NCBI GenBank assembly: GCA_017449185.1
Contig: JAFSJZ010000084.1
Span: 1-32,321, forward strand
Reading direction: 5' to 3'
Length of the DNA stretch: 32,321 nucleotides
Source: Oscillospiraceae bacterium
Lineage (GTDB): Bacteria; Bacillota; Clostridia; Oscillospirales; Oscillospiraceae
Shown: one piece after another, positions 1-7,914 of the stretch
Layout of the letters: the number at the start of each line of letters is the position of its first letter
Position numbering within the stretch: the first letter of the stretch is position 1
Notes under the pieces: model-generated
What the model was told of the DNA's origin: nothing
Database searches by the model: none
Seen by the model: only the letters and a program-made list of their open reading frames with translations
Position numbers and translations under genes: made by a program

Positions 1-631
1 GAACGCCTTCACCGCAGACGATGGCGTTGTAGCCGCGCTCGACACGGTCCCAGCGCGTGTCGCGGTCCATGCCCCAGAAGCGGCCCTGCACCGTGGCGAT
101 GTGGGCGTTGCCGACCTCTTCGCACTTTTTCTGCAGCGCGGCGACAAAGCCGGCGCCGCTCGTGGGCGGCACGTCGCGCCCGTCGAGGAAGCAGTGGACG
201 AAGACCTTCTCCACGCCGCGAGCCTTCGCCATATCGAGCATCGCAAAGATGTGCTCGAGGTGACTGTGTACGCCGCCGTCGGAGAGCAGGCCCATCACAT
301 GCAGAGCCTTGCCGCTGACTTTCGCGTCCTCGATGGCCTTGATGTAGACCTTGTTTTCAAAGAACTTGCCCGTCCTGATCTCCTGGGAGATCTTGGGCAG
401 GATCTGAAAGACCACGCGGCCCGCGCCGATATTGGTGTGGCCGACCTCGGAGTTGCCCATCTGCCCGTCGGGCAGACCGACGTCGAGCCAGGAGGCGGAG
501 AGCTGCGCGCAGGGATATTCGGAGAAAAGCCTGTCAAGATGGGGGGTGTCGGCCTGTGTGATCGCGTTGCCCGCGGTGGGCGGGGCGATGCCGAAGCCGT
601 CCATGATGATGAGTGCAGCTTTCTTGCTCAT
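1..631 (-). CDS. gpmI: 2,3-bisphosphoglycerate-independent phosphoglycerate mutase, N-terminal part (cut by window edge)
   Basis: Cytoplasmic glycolytic enzyme that interconverts 3- and 2-phosphoglycerate through a phosphoserine intermediate, using two metal ions. The visible 210 residues begin MSKKAALIIMDGFG; Asp11 in that DGFG is the family's first metal ligand. The phosphoserine motif GQMGNSEVGHTNIG follows at about 56-69, with the nucleophile near Ser61, and GGVHSH and GRDVPP further on. The family is about 510 residues, so well over half the gene lies beyond the left edge. The ATG at 631 follows an AGGAG on the minus strand. It is the last visible gene of trmL-pgk-tpiA-gpmI, 57 bases behind tpiA, so it is probably cotranscribed. 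The family is secure from the phosphoserine motif. Confidence 0.96.
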   Translation of the reverse strand, partial: MSKKAALIIMDGFGIAPPTAGNAITQADTPHLDRLFSEYPCAQLSASWLDVGLPDGQMGNSEVGHTNIGAGRVVFQILPKISQEIRTGKFFENKVYIKAIEDAKVSGKALHVMGLLSDGGVHSHLEHIFAMLDMAKARGVEKVFVHCFLDGRDVPPTSGAGFVAALQKKCEEVGNAHIATVQGRFWGMDRDTRWDRVERGYNAIVCGEGV

Positions 632-652
632 AGATCCATGTGCTCCTATCTT

Positions 653-671
653 CCCGCCCTGTCCGGGCGGG
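653..671. other. GC-rich hairpin between tpiA and gpmI
   Basis: A 7-bp perfect inverted repeat (cccgccc / gggcggg, 5-base loop) fills much of the 57-base gap between tpiA and gpmI. The T-run lies on the plus-strand side, so it is not a proper terminator for the minus-strand operon. It may be an mRNA processing or stability element, or a weak terminator of antisense transcription. Confidence 0.45.
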
Positions 672-688
672 TCAGTTTTTGGGGAAGA

Positions 689-1462
689 TCAGTCCTGATC
701 GGTCGCTTTGACGATGACGGAAAAGTCGACCGGCTTGAGAGAGGCGCCGCCGATGAGGCCGCCGTCGATGTCGGGGCAGGCGAGCAGCTCTTCGGCGTTC
801 TTGGCGTTCATGCTGCCGCCGTACAGGATGGAGACGGCACGCGCCGGACGGGCGCCGTAGATCTTGCGGATAACGGCGCGGATGCCCTCGCAGACCTCCT
901 GCGCCTGGGCGGCGGTGGCGGTCTTGCCGGTGCCGATGGCCCAGATGGGCTCGTAGGCGATCACGCAGCGGCGCAGCGCCGAAGCGTCGATGCCGGAGAG
1001 CGCGGTCTTGACCTGATAGGCGACGTATTCCATCGTCAGATCCATCTCGCGCTGCTCCAGGCTTTCGCCCACGCAGATGATGGGGCAGATGCCCTTCTCG
1101 AGCAGAGCCTTGGCCTTGGCGTTGACGAGCATGTCGTCCTCCCCGTGGTACTGACGGCGCTCGCTGTGGCCGACGATGCAGTACTTCGCGCCGACATCCG
1201 CGAGCTGGGCAGCGGAAATCTCGCCGGTATAGGCGCCCTTGTCAAAGCAGGACACATCCTCGCCTCCGGCGGCGACCTTGCACTCCTTGCCGGCACGCAC
1301 CATCGCGGGGATCATCACCGCGGGCGTGCAGAGCACGACCTCGCAGGTCTTGGTCTTGGGCAGGTTTTCCTTGAGCTGTTCGATAAAGGGCTTGATCTCG
1401 GAAGCGAGCATGTTCATTTTCCAGTTGCCCGCAATGATCGTCTTGCGATATTTTCTGTTCAT
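689..1462 (-). CDS. tpiA: triosephosphate isomerase
   Basis: Interconverts dihydroxyacetone phosphate and glyceraldehyde 3-phosphate in glycolysis; cytoplasmic TIM barrel. The 257-residue product matches the family length of about 250. Catalytic residues are visible in order: Lys15 in GNWKMN, His99 in VGHSERR, Glu171 in [12 protein letters not shown], and the phosphate-binding LYGGS and GGLIGGASL near the C-terminus. The ATG at 1462 follows AAGGAAAGGAT on the minus strand. It lies between pgk and gpmI in the same orientation. The 94-base gap from pgk holds a double-hairpin repeat (1481-1525). Confidence 0.98.
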   Translation of the reverse strand: MNRKYRKTIIAGNWKMNMLASEIKPFIEQLKENLPKTKTCEVVLCTPAVMIPAMVRAGKECKVAAGGEDVSCFDKGAYTGEISAAQLADVGAKYCIVGHSERRQYHGEDDMLVNAKAKALLEKGICPIICVGESLEQREMDLTMEYVAYQVKTALSGIDASALRRCVIAYEPIWAIGTGKTATAAQAQEVCEGIRAVIRKIYGARPARAVSILYGGSMNAKNAEELLACPDIDGGLIGGASLKPVDFSVIVKATDQD

Positions 1463-1480
1463 TTCTATCCTTTCCTTTCA

Positions 1481-1525
1481 GGCTTCCCCTCTGGGGAAGC
1501 TGTCGGCGCAGCCGACTGATGAGGT
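1481..1525. repeat. REP-like double-hairpin element between pgk and tpiA
   Basis: Two consecutive perfect hairpins: gcttcccc-tct-ggggaagc (1482-1500, 8-bp stem) and gtcggc-gca-gccgac (1502-1516, 6-bp stem), followed by tgatgaggt. I recall very similar double-hairpin sequences with the same trailing TGATGAGG scattered between genes in Faecalibacterium and related gut Clostridia, so this is probably one copy of a dispersed repeat. No second copy is in this window. It could stabilise or process the operon mRNA. Confidence 0.6.
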
Positions 1526-1556
1526 TGTTCGTTTCTGTTGAGCTTTTGGGAAAACC

Positions 1557-2822
1557 TTACTTGTCCAGCAGGCAGGCCACGCCCGGCAGCTCCTTGCCCT
1601 CGAGGAATTCGAGGCTCGCTCCGCCGCCGGTGGAGATGTGGGTGATCTTGTCGGCAAAGCCGAGCTTTTCGACTGCGGCCGCGCTGTCGCCGCCGCCGAC
1701 GATCGTGATCGCGCCGGACTCGGCCAGCGCCTTGGCCATGGCCTTGGTGCCGTTCGCGAACTTGTCGAACTCGAAGACGCCCATCGGGCCGTTCCAGACG
1801 ATGGTGCCCGCGCCGCTGACCGCGTCGGAGAAGAGCTTCACGGTCTTGGGCCCGATGTCCATGCCCATCAGGTCGGCAGGGATGTCGTCCTCAACGAGGA
1901 CCGGCTCGGCGTCGGCGGAGAACTCCGCAGCGCAGTAGTTGTCGACGGGCAGCAGGAACTTGACGCCCTTGGCCTCGGCCTTGGCGATCATTTCTTTCGC
2001 GTAATCGAGACGGTCTGCCTCGAGCAGGGACTTGCCGACCTCGAAGCCCTGCGCCTTCTTGAAGGTGTAGGCCATGCCGCCGCCGATGATGATCGTATCG
2101 GCCTTCTCGAGGAGATTGTTGATGACGTTGATCTTGTCGGAGACCTTGGCGCCGCCGAGTACCGCGACGAAGGGCCGCTTGGGATCGTCGAGAGCCTTGC
2201 CCATGATGGACAGCTCCTTGTCCACGAGCAGGCCGGAGTAGGCGGGCAGATAGTCCGCCACGCCAGCGGTGGAGGCGTGCGCGCGGTGCACGGTGCCGAA
2301 GGCGTCGGAGACAAAGATCTCGGCCATGTCGGCGAGCGCCTTGGCGAAAGCGGGGTCGTTCTTGGTCTCGCCCTTGGCGAAACGGAGGTTCTCCAGCAGC
2401 AGGAGCTGACCGGGCTGCAGCGCGGCGGCCTTGGCCTGCGCGTCCTCGCCGATCGTGTCGGAGGCAAAGATCACGTCCATGCCGAGCAGCTCGCCGAGAC
2501 GCTTGGCGACGGGCGCGAGCGTCAGCTTGCGCAGGGATTTTTCCCACTCCTCACGGGTGACGTCCTCGGCGTTTTTGCCCTTCTCGACCTGCTTCTTCAC
2601 ATAGCCGTCGAAAGTGGCGACGGGCTTGCCCAGATGGGAGCAGGCGATCACGGCAGCCCCCTGCCCGAGCAGATACCGGATGGTGGGCAGCGCCGCGACG
2701 ATACGCTTGTCGGACGTGATCTCGCCGGTCTTCTTGTCCTGGGGGACGTTGAAGTCGCAGCGGAGCAGGACTTTTCTGCCCTTGACGTCCACGTCGTAAA
2801 CAGTCTTCTTGTTGTAGTTCAT
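1557..2822 (-). CDS. pgk: phosphoglycerate kinase
   Basis: Transfers a phosphate from 1,3-bisphosphoglycerate to ADP in glycolysis; cytoplasmic, two-domain enzyme. The product is 421 residues with the start at 2822, where ATG sits 6 bases after a perfect AGGAGG; an in-frame upstream start at 2858 has no such site. Visible motifs are RCDFNVP at 21-27, [40 protein letters not shown] and the nucleotide-binding GGGDSAAAV near the C-terminus. Length and motif order are normal. It follows trmL by 32 bases and precedes tpiA; no gapA is adjacent in the window. Confidence 0.98.
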   Translation of the reverse strand: MNYNKKTVYDVDVKGRKVLLRCDFNVPQDKKTGEITSDKRIVAALPTIRYLLGQGAAVIACSHLGKPVATFDGYVKKQVEKGKNAEDVTREEWEKSLRKLTLAPVAKRLGELLGMDVIFASDTIGEDAQAKAAALQPGQLLLLENLRFAKGETKNDPAFAKALADMAEIFVSDAFGTVHRAHASTAGVADYLPAYSGLLVDKELSIMGKALDDPKRPFVAVLGGAKVSDKINVINNLLEKADTIIIGGGMAYTFKKAQGFEVGKSLLEADRLDYAKEMIAKAEAKGVKFLLPVDNYCAAEFSADAEPVLVEDDIPADLMGMDIGPKTVKLFSDAVSGAGTIVWNGPMGVFEFDKFANGTKAMAKALAESGAITIVGGGDSAAAVEKLGFADKITHISTGGGASLEFLEGKELPGVACLLDK

Positions 2823-2834
2823 ACGTATCCTCCT

Positions 2835-2847
2835 AACAATAATTGTT
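2835..2847. promoter_or_regulatory. 13-bp inverted repeat just upstream of the pgk ribosome binding site
   Basis: aacaat-a-attgtt is a perfect 6+1+6 inverted repeat that abuts the pgk Shine-Dalgarno (2829-2834). It could be an operator or a small RNA hairpin affecting pgk translation. No known regulator is assigned; it is too short to be sure it is not chance in AT-rich sequence. Confidence 0.3.
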
Positions 2848-2854
2848 TTCTTTT

Positions 2855-3343
2855 TCATTTCCGCGCCATCTCGCCGATGCCGAGCAGACCGGGAAATCCC
2901 TGCTGCCGCAGCGTTTCATAGGCCAGAATGGCGACGGAATTCGACAGGTTGAGGCTTCTGGCCTCGTCGATCATGGGGATGCGGATGCAGCCTTCGCGGT
3001 ATTTTTCCCGCAGCCACAGCGGCAGGCCCGCCGTCTCCTTGCCGAACATCAGCGTGACGCTCTCCCCGGAGAGGTCGGCCTCGCTGTAGGCGCGGGGCGC
3101 TTTGGTTGTCGCGAGAAAGAGGTTTTCATCGCCGTTTTTCGAGAAGTATTCCTCCAGGTTTTCATACACCGTGAGGTCTACGAGCGGCCAGTAATCCAGG
3201 CCGCAGCGCTTCACAGCCTTGTCCGAGATATCAAAGCCCAGAGGCTTGATCAGGTGCAGCCTCGCCCCGGTCGCGGCGCAGGTGCGCGCCACCGCGCCCG
3301 TGTTGTGCGGAATCTCCGGCTCCACCAGCACGATGTTGAGCAT
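2855..3343 (-). CDS. trmL: tRNA (cytidine/uridine-2'-O-)-methyltransferase, SPOUT family
   Basis: Methylates the ribose 2'-OH of the wobble base (position 34) in certain leucine tRNAs, using S-adenosylmethionine. The 162-residue product is typical for TrmL. The three SPOUT motifs are present: [12 protein letters not shown] near 9-20, [10 protein letters not shown] near 99-108 and IPM...[12 protein letters not shown] near 122-140, which forms the trefoil-knot SAM site. The ATG at 3343 follows GGAGGA on the minus strand. It heads the glycolytic genes, 32 bases upstream of pgk with no promoter visible between. A closely related SPOUT member with another tRNA target cannot be excluded. Confidence 0.93.
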   Translation of the reverse strand: MLNIVLVEPEIPHNTGAVARTCAATGARLHLIKPLGFDISDKAVKRCGLDYWPLVDLTVYENLEEYFSKNGDENLFLATTKAPRAYSEADLSGESVTLMFGKETAGLPLWLREKYREGCIRIPMIDEARSLNLSNSVAILAYETLRQQGFPGLLGIGEMARK

Positions 3344-3411
3344 GCTCTTCCTCCGTATTGAGAACACATTTCCCTTGTTCGTTATCATTTTATCACAAAA
3401 ACGCAAAAAAT

Positions 3412-3431
3412 CATGCACTTTTTTTGTGCAT
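3412..3431. promoter_or_regulatory. inverted repeat in the divergent trmL / radical SAM intergenic region
   Basis: atgcac and gtgcat flank eight T residues in the AT-rich 189-base gap between the divergent genes. It could be an operator for either direction or part of a terminator-like structure. Short, so only a weak call. Confidence 0.25.
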
Positions 3432-3442
3432 TTTCTATTTTC

Positions 3443-3471
3443 TTGCATATTGACCAAACAAAGGCTATAAT
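3443..3471 (+). promoter_or_regulatory. sigma-A-type promoter for the PflX-like gene
   Basis: TTGCAT (3443-3448) and a perfect TATAAT (3466-3471) are separated by 17 bases. The start codon at 3533 would give a leader of roughly 55 bases. Confidence 0.7.
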
Positions 3472-3532
3472 TATCACCGTAAACGTACTGAAATGTATGC
3501 ATTTTGCCAATTTTCAAAAAAAGAGGGTACAA

Positions 3533-4420
3533 ATGGAATATCTTTGCAGCGATTGTCCGCGAAAGTGCGGCGTCATACGGAGCGAGCGGCAGAGCGGCGG
3601 CGTGTGCGCCTCCCCCGCCCTGCCGCGCATCGCGCGCGCCGCGCCGCACTTCGGCGAGGAGCCCTGCATTTCCGGCACGCGCGGCGCCGGGACGATCTTC
3701 TTCACGGGCTGCAGTCTCCGCTGCGTGTTCTGCCAGAACCGCGAGATCAGCCGCGGCGGCGCGGGGCAGACTGTAAGCGTCGAAGACCTGCGCGGGATGA
3801 TGCTGCGCCTGCGCGACGAGGGCGTGCACTGCATCGACCTTGTCACGCCCACGCATTTTGTCCGCGCCGTGCGCGAGGCGCTGGAGGGGCTGTCCCTCGG
3901 CATCCCCGTGGTCTGGAACAGCTCCGGCTACGAGAGCGTTGAGACGCTGCGCACGCTCGAGGGGCTGGTGCAGGTCTATATGCCGGATTACAAGTATGCG
4001 GACGCCGCGCTTGCGAAGCGATACAGTGCGGCGGAGGACTATCCTCAGGTCGCCGCCGCGGCGATCCGTGAGATGGTCCGTCAGACCGGGCCGTACCGTC
4101 TGGACGAGAACGGTCTGCTCGTCTCCGGCGTACTGATCCGGCATCTGATCCTGCCGGGCGAGATCGAAAACTCCATGGGCGCGATCGACTTTGTCGCGGA
4201 CAGTTTTCCGAAGAACGGCGTGCTCTTTTCGCTGATGAGCCAGTACACGCCCATGCCGGGGCTCGAACGGTTTCCGGCGCTGCAGCGCCGCGTGGACGCC
4301 TCGGAGAACGCTCACCTCGTCCGCTACATGCACGCCTGCGGCATCGAAAACGGCTACTGGCAGGAGCCCTCCTCCGCGACGGAGGATATGATCCCTTCTT
4401 TCGACGGCACGGGGGTGTAA
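3533..4420 (+). CDS. PflX-family radical SAM protein
   Basis: A 295-residue radical SAM protein of the type annotated PflX (COG1313), related to pyruvate formate-lyase activating enzymes; the substrate is not known. The 4Fe-4S/SAM motif is CSLRCVFC (Cys60, Cys64, Cys67), preceded by GAGTIFFTG. An additional N-terminal cysteine set (Cys5, Cys8, Cys12, Cys25) is seen, as expected for this family, and may bind a second metal centre. TPTHF and YMPDYKYAD are also family-like stretches. The ATG at 3533 follows GAGGG; in-frame starts further upstream lie in AT-rich promoter sequence. It is transcribed alone, divergent from trmL. No glycyl-radical enzyme gene is nearby, so a PFL-activating role is not supported. 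Confidence 0.88.
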   Translation: MEYLCSDCPRKCGVIRSERQSGGVCASPALPRIARAAPHFGEEPCISGTRGAGTIFFTGCSLRCVFCQNREISRGGAGQTVSVEDLRGMMLRLRDEGVHCIDLVTPTHFVRAVREALEGLSLGIPVVWNSSGYESVETLRTLEGLVQVYMPDYKYADAALAKRYSAAEDYPQVAAAAIREMVRQTGPYRLDENGLLVSGVLIRHLILPGEIENSMGAIDFVADSFPKNGVLFSLMSQYTPMPGLERFPALQRRVDASENAHLVRYMHACGIENGYWQEPSSATEDMIPSFDGTGV

Positions 4421-4448
4421 CAATCCCTTTCCCGACCGCGCGGAGCGC

Positions 4449-4477
4449 TTGACAATTTGTTTGCGATGAAAGATAAT
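4449..4477 (+). promoter_or_regulatory. promoter for the alpha-hydroxy-acid oxidase-like gene
   Basis: Perfect TTGACA (4449-4454), 17-base spacer, GATAAT (4472-4477). GGAGG (4503-4507) and the ATG at 4516 follow, so the leader is short. Placed 28 bases after the stop of the preceding gene, so the oxidase can be expressed independently. Confidence 0.8.
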
Positions 4478-4515
4478 GGTTTTATCATTCCAAAACTATT
4501 ACGGAGGAAAACGCG

Positions 4516-5538
4516 ATGGAATACAAAGAGATCCTCGAGGCGGCGAGAAAAGAGACGGCGCCGCACTGCATGGCCTGTCCCGTGTGCAACGGAAAAGCCT
4601 GCGCCAACAGCATCCCCGGGCCGGGGAGCAAATTCCCGGGCGTCGTCGCCGCGCGCAACTATGAAAAGTGGCAGGAGATCTGCGTCAACATGGATACGCT
4701 CTGCGAGAACATTCCGGACCCGGACGTGTCCTTCGAGCTCTTCGGCCGCACCTTCTCCGCGCCGGTCTTCGTCGCTCCTCTGGGCGCCGTTGACATGCAC
4801 TACGGCTCGAAATACAACGACCTGAGCTATAACGCCGAGCTCATCCGCGCTGCGGTGGACTGCGGTATCCTCGCCTTCACGGGCGACGGCGTCAACCCCG
4901 ACATCATGCGCGACGCGATCCGCGCGAGCGCCGAATCCGTCGGCGGTCTGTCGATCCCGACGATCAAGCCCTGGAGCAGCGAGGTCGTGTTCGGCAAGCT
5001 CGACATGCTGGTGAAGAACGACATCTTCGCCGCCGCGATGGACGTGGACGCCGCGGGTCTGCCCTTCCTCAAGAAGATCGGCGGCAACGCCGGCAGCAAG
5101 ACTGTCGCGGAGATGCGCGAGATCATCTCTCGCGCGGGCCGTCCCTTCATCATCAAGGGCATCATGACCGTCGCCGGCGCGAAGAAGGCCGTCGAGGCCG
5201 GCGCCGCAGGCATCATCGTCTCGAACCACGGCGGGCGCGTGCAGGGCGGCGTGCCCTCCACCGCCGAGGTGCTCGGCGAGATCGCCGACGCCGTCAAGGG
5301 CCAGACCGTCATCCTCGTCGACGGCGGCATCCGCTCCGGTCTGGACATCTTCCGCGCCATCGCGCTTGGCGCCGACGCGGTGCTGGTGGGCCGTCCCTTC
5401 GCCACGATGATGTACGGCGCAGGGGCTGAGGGCGTCAAGGTCCTGCTCGACAAGCTCGTGGGCGAGCTCAAGGGCACGATGACCATGTGCGGCGCGGCCA
5501 CGCTCAAGGATATTTCCCGGGATATGATCCGGATCTGA
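4516..5538 (+). CDS. FMN-dependent alpha-hydroxy-acid oxidase/dehydrogenase-like protein with Cys-rich N-terminus
   Basis: A TIM-barrel flavoprotein of the lactate/glycolate oxidase superfamily (COG1304). In 340 residues it shows the catalytic-base motif SNHGGR (His238, Arg241), a KGI segment at 214-216 and the FMN phosphate site DGGIRSG (269-275) followed by GADAVLVGRP. Unlike classic members it opens with four closely spaced cysteines (HCMACPVCNGKAC: Cys18, 21, 24, 29), which resembles a metal or iron-sulfur site. This suggests electron transfer to a carrier rather than oxygen, which would fit an anaerobe; that part is inference. The substrate is unknown. GGAGG lies 8 bases before the ATG. 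The gene ends at a shared bidirectional terminator. Confidence 0.85.
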   Translation: MEYKEILEAARKETAPHCMACPVCNGKACANSIPGPGSKFPGVVAARNYEKWQEICVNMDTLCENIPDPDVSFELFGRTFSAPVFVAPLGAVDMHYGSKYNDLSYNAELIRAAVDCGILAFTGDGVNPDIMRDAIRASAESVGGLSIPTIKPWSSEVVFGKLDMLVKNDIFAAAMDVDAAGLPFLKKIGGNAGSKTVAEMREIISRAGRPFIIKGIMTVAGAKKAVEAGAAGIIVSNHGGRVQGGVPSTAEVLGEIADAVKGQTVILVDGGIRSGLDIFRAIALGADAVLVGRPFATMMYGAGAEGVKVLLDKLVGELKGTMTMCGAATLKDISRDMIRI

Positions 5539-5551
5539 TTCCCGGCATCCG

Positions 5552-5590
5552 AAAAAAGCTGCTGTGAAGTTTCTTCACAGCAGCTTTTTT
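5552..5590. terminator. bidirectional terminator between convergent genes
   Basis: A 17-bp perfect stem (aaaaaagctgctgtgaa / its complement, 5-base loop 5569-5573) has a T-run on both strands. The stop codon of the minus-strand kinase gene (5575-5577) is inside the right arm, so the last codons of that gene double as terminator. Confidence 0.93.
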
Positions 5591-6645
5591 CTTTCTTCCT
5601 CAATAATCCTTTGCATCTCGTCCCACTTTTTCTCCATGTCCCGGATCAGCTTGAACTGAGTGCGGGCGCGGTCGAGGTTCTGCGCGGGGTAGTCGATGGA
5701 GAAATATTTGTCTCCCTTGAGATAGTCCGCGAGGAAGCGCGAGCCGCACTCGATCGTCATCGTATAGGCGCCGAGCGGGAGGCAGGCGATCTCCTTCTCC
5801 GTCAGCGAGGGGCAGGCCTCGAGGAAGCCGCGGGCGAAGACGCGGAAGAGGTGAAGATCGAGCTCCACCTTGTCGAGATCTTTCTCGTCCTCGGCGGCCG
5901 TGGAGGCCCCGAAGCGGATCGCGTCGCCGAAGTCGTAGGCCGAGAGGCCCGGCATCACGGTGTCGAGGTCGATCACGCAGATCGCTTTGCGGGTATCGGC
6001 GTCGAAGAGGACGTTGTTGATCTTGGTGTCGTTGTGCGTCACGCGCACGGGCAGCTCGCCGGAATCGCGCATGCGCTGGAGCCGGAAGGCCTTTTCCTCT
6101 CTCTCCAGGACGAAGGCGAGCTCCTCGCGCACGCCTTCGAGGCGACCGCAGACGTCCGCCTCCGCGGCCTCGCGGAGCTGGCGATAGCGCACGGGCGTGT
6201 TGTGGAAGTCCACGATCGTCTCGCCCAGTTTCTCCGCGGGGAAACCGACGAGGGAATTCTGGAACTTGCCGAAGGCTCTGGCGCACTCGCAGAAGTCTTC
6301 GTCACACGCGGCGCGGTCAAGACAGATACTGTTCTCCACAAAGCGGTAGATGCGCCACGCCCCGCCCTGGCCGTCGTCGTAGTAGCGCTCGCCGTCGAGG
6401 GTGTCGATGTAGCTGATCATCGCGCTCTTTTCGCCGCTCTTTCCCGCCAGATACAGGCTGATGGCCGAGATGTTGTCCATGATGACATACGTCCTCGGGA
6501 AGGCGTAGGTGTTGACGTTCTGGAGGATATATCGCGCCCCCGTGTCGGTCGTGATCAGATAAGTGGTGTTGACGTGTCCGCTGCGGATCTCGTCGCAGCG
6601 GGCCGGTCTGCCGTCGATGGGAAAGCGGTAGATCTCGTCCCTCAT
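5575..6645 (-). CDS. phosphotransferase resembling N-acetylhexosamine 1-kinase (NahK type)
   Basis: An aminoglycoside-phosphotransferase-fold kinase of 356 residues. The Brenner-type catalytic loop is THNDTKINNVLFD (His204, Asp206, Asn210/211) and the metal-binding aspartates are in VIDLDTVMPG (226-228), followed by YDFGDAIRFGAS. The combination of loop, DTVMPG and DAIRFG matches proteins annotated NahK or 'mucin desulfatase', which phosphorylate GlcNAc/GalNAc at C1; the substrate here is inferred. The N-terminal lobe contains GHVNTTYL and YILQNVN as nucleotide-lobe strands. It starts 34 bases after pepT with an AGGA, so it is last in an operon with the repeat protein and pepT. No lacto-N-biose phosphorylase neighbour is seen. 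Confidence 0.8.
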   Translation of the reverse strand: MRDEIYRFPIDGRPARCDEIRSGHVNTTYLITTDTGARYILQNVNTYAFPRTYVIMDNISAISLYLAGKSGEKSAMISYIDTLDGERYYDDGQGGAWRIYRFVENSICLDRAACDEDFCECARAFGKFQNSLVGFPAEKLGETIVDFHNTPVRYRQLREAAEADVCGRLEGVREELAFVLEREEKAFRLQRMRDSGELPVRVTHNDTKINNVLFDADTRKAICVIDLDTVMPGLSAYDFGDAIRFGASTAAEDEKDLDKVELDLHLFRVFARGFLEACPSLTEKEIACLPLGAYTMTIECGSRFLADYLKGDKYFSIDYPAQNLDRARTQFKLIRDMEKKWDEMQRIIEEERKKLL

Positions 6646-6679
6646 GCACTGTTCCTGCTCTTTCTCGGCCGCGCTTTAT

Positions 6680-7894
6680 TCAGCGTACCAGATCGGTGAT
6701 CGCCTCGACGAGACGCGCGGCCGCGTCGAGGTTTTCCGCCGTGGTGTGCTCGTACGGCCCGTGGCAGGCATAGCCTCCCGTTCCGATGTTGGGGCAGAGC
6801 AGTCCCCGGAAGGAGAGCTGCGAGCCGTCCGTGCCGCCGCGGATGGGCACGCGCACGGGTTCCAGCCCCAGCGAGCGAACGGCGTTTTCAGCCAGTTCGA
6901 CGATCTCCATCCGCGGGGCAAGCTTTTCGGCCATGTTGCGGTACTGCTCACGCAGCGTGAGCTTAGCCGTACCGGGGCCGTATTTCTCGTTGATCTGCTT
7001 CTCTATGAGCCGCATGAGCTTTTCCTTCTCTGCAAGCGCCGCCGCGTCATGGTCGCGGAGGATGTAGTGCAGCTCGGCTTTCTCGACCGTCCCGCTCATG
7101 TCGGTGAGATGGAAGAAGCCCTCGTACTTTTCCGTCCGCTCGGGCACGGCGCCGGAGGGCAGCATGGCGTTGATCTCCATCGCCACGAGCGAGGCGTTGA
7201 TCATCCTGTCCTTCGCGCTGCCGGGATGGATGTTGAAGCCCGCGATCTCCCAGTGGGCGGCGGCGGCGTTGAAGGTCTCGAAATTGATCTCGTTGAGCTC
7301 GCCTCCGTCGACGGTATAGGCGAAGTCCGCGCCGAAGCGCTCAAGGTCGAGCAGGGCCGCGCCGTGGCCGACCTCCTCGTCCGGCGTAAAGCACACGGCG
7401 ACCGCGCCGTGCGGGCGGCCGGAGGTGAGAAGACGCTCGCAGGCGGTCATGATTGCGGCGACGCCGGCCTTGTCGTCCGCGCCGAGCACGGTCGTGCCGT
7501 CGGTCGTGACAAGCGTATGGCCGCGCAACTCGCTCAGATGCGGGTTGACATCCGCCGTCAGCACGCGCCCGCTCGTTCCGAGCGCGACGGGGCCTCCGTC
7601 GTAGTTCTCGATCAGCTGGGGCTTCACGTTTTCCCCCGAAAAGTCCGGGATCGTGTCCAGATGAGCGATGAAGCCGACGCAGGGGCGATTTTCGCAGCCC
7701 GCCGTCGCGGGGATAAAGCCGTAGGCGTAGGCGTGCTCGTCGACAAGAACGCGCTCCATGCCCAGGGCTTTCATTTCCTTCTCCAGCACGCGCGCGAGGT
7801 CGAACTCCCGCTCCTCGGTGGGCGTGCGGTCGTCCCGCTCGCTGCTCGCGGTGTGGATCTTCACATAAACCAGAAATCGTTCGAGTGCGGTCAT
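6680..7894 (-). CDS. pepT: peptidase T (aminotripeptidase)
   Basis: A cytoplasmic M20-family zinc aminopeptidase that removes the N-terminal residue from tripeptides. The 404 residues are normal for PepT. Metal ligands and catalytic residues are visible: AHLDT (about 77-81), GADDKAG with its Asp (about 138-144), TPDEEVGHG with the catalytic and metal Glu pair (about 170-178), DGGELNEINFETFNAA, and the C-terminal GGTDGS and YEHT. Two ATGs lie 6 bases apart; AAGGAG is only 1 base from the first (7900) but 7 from the second (7894), so the second is chosen. It begins 20 bases after the stop of the repeat protein, and its ribosome binding site lies in that gap, so the two are cotranscribed. Confidence 0.96.
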   Translation of the reverse strand: MTALERFLVYVKIHTASSERDDRTPTEEREFDLARVLEKEMKALGMERVLVDEHAYAYGFIPATAGCENRPCVGFIAHLDTIPDFSGENVKPQLIENYDGGPVALGTSGRVLTADVNPHLSELRGHTLVTTDGTTVLGADDKAGVAAIMTACERLLTSGRPHGAVAVCFTPDEEVGHGAALLDLERFGADFAYTVDGGELNEINFETFNAAAAHWEIAGFNIHPGSAKDRMINASLVAMEINAMLPSGAVPERTEKYEGFFHLTDMSGTVEKAELHYILRDHDAAALAEKEKLMRLIEKQINEKYGPGTAKLTLREQYRNMAEKLAPRMEIVELAENAVRSLGLEPVRVPIRGGTDGSQLSFRGLLCPNIGTGGYACHGPYEHTTAENLDAAARLVEAITDLVR

Positions 7895-7914
7895 GGTCAT
7901 TCTCCTTCCAAGCG

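Noticed and set aside
101..1519. Long plus-strand open frame of 472 codons opposite gpmI and tpiA
   Set aside because: It is a mirror frame caused by high GC at third positions; the minus strand encodes unmistakable GpmI and TpiA. The same applies to long frames opposite pgk, the kinase, pepT, the thioesterase and the ABC genes.
3344..4423. Upstream extension of trmL to 4423 in the same frame
   Set aside because: The extension reads antisense through the PflX-like gene; TrmL homology and a good ribosome binding site start at 3343.
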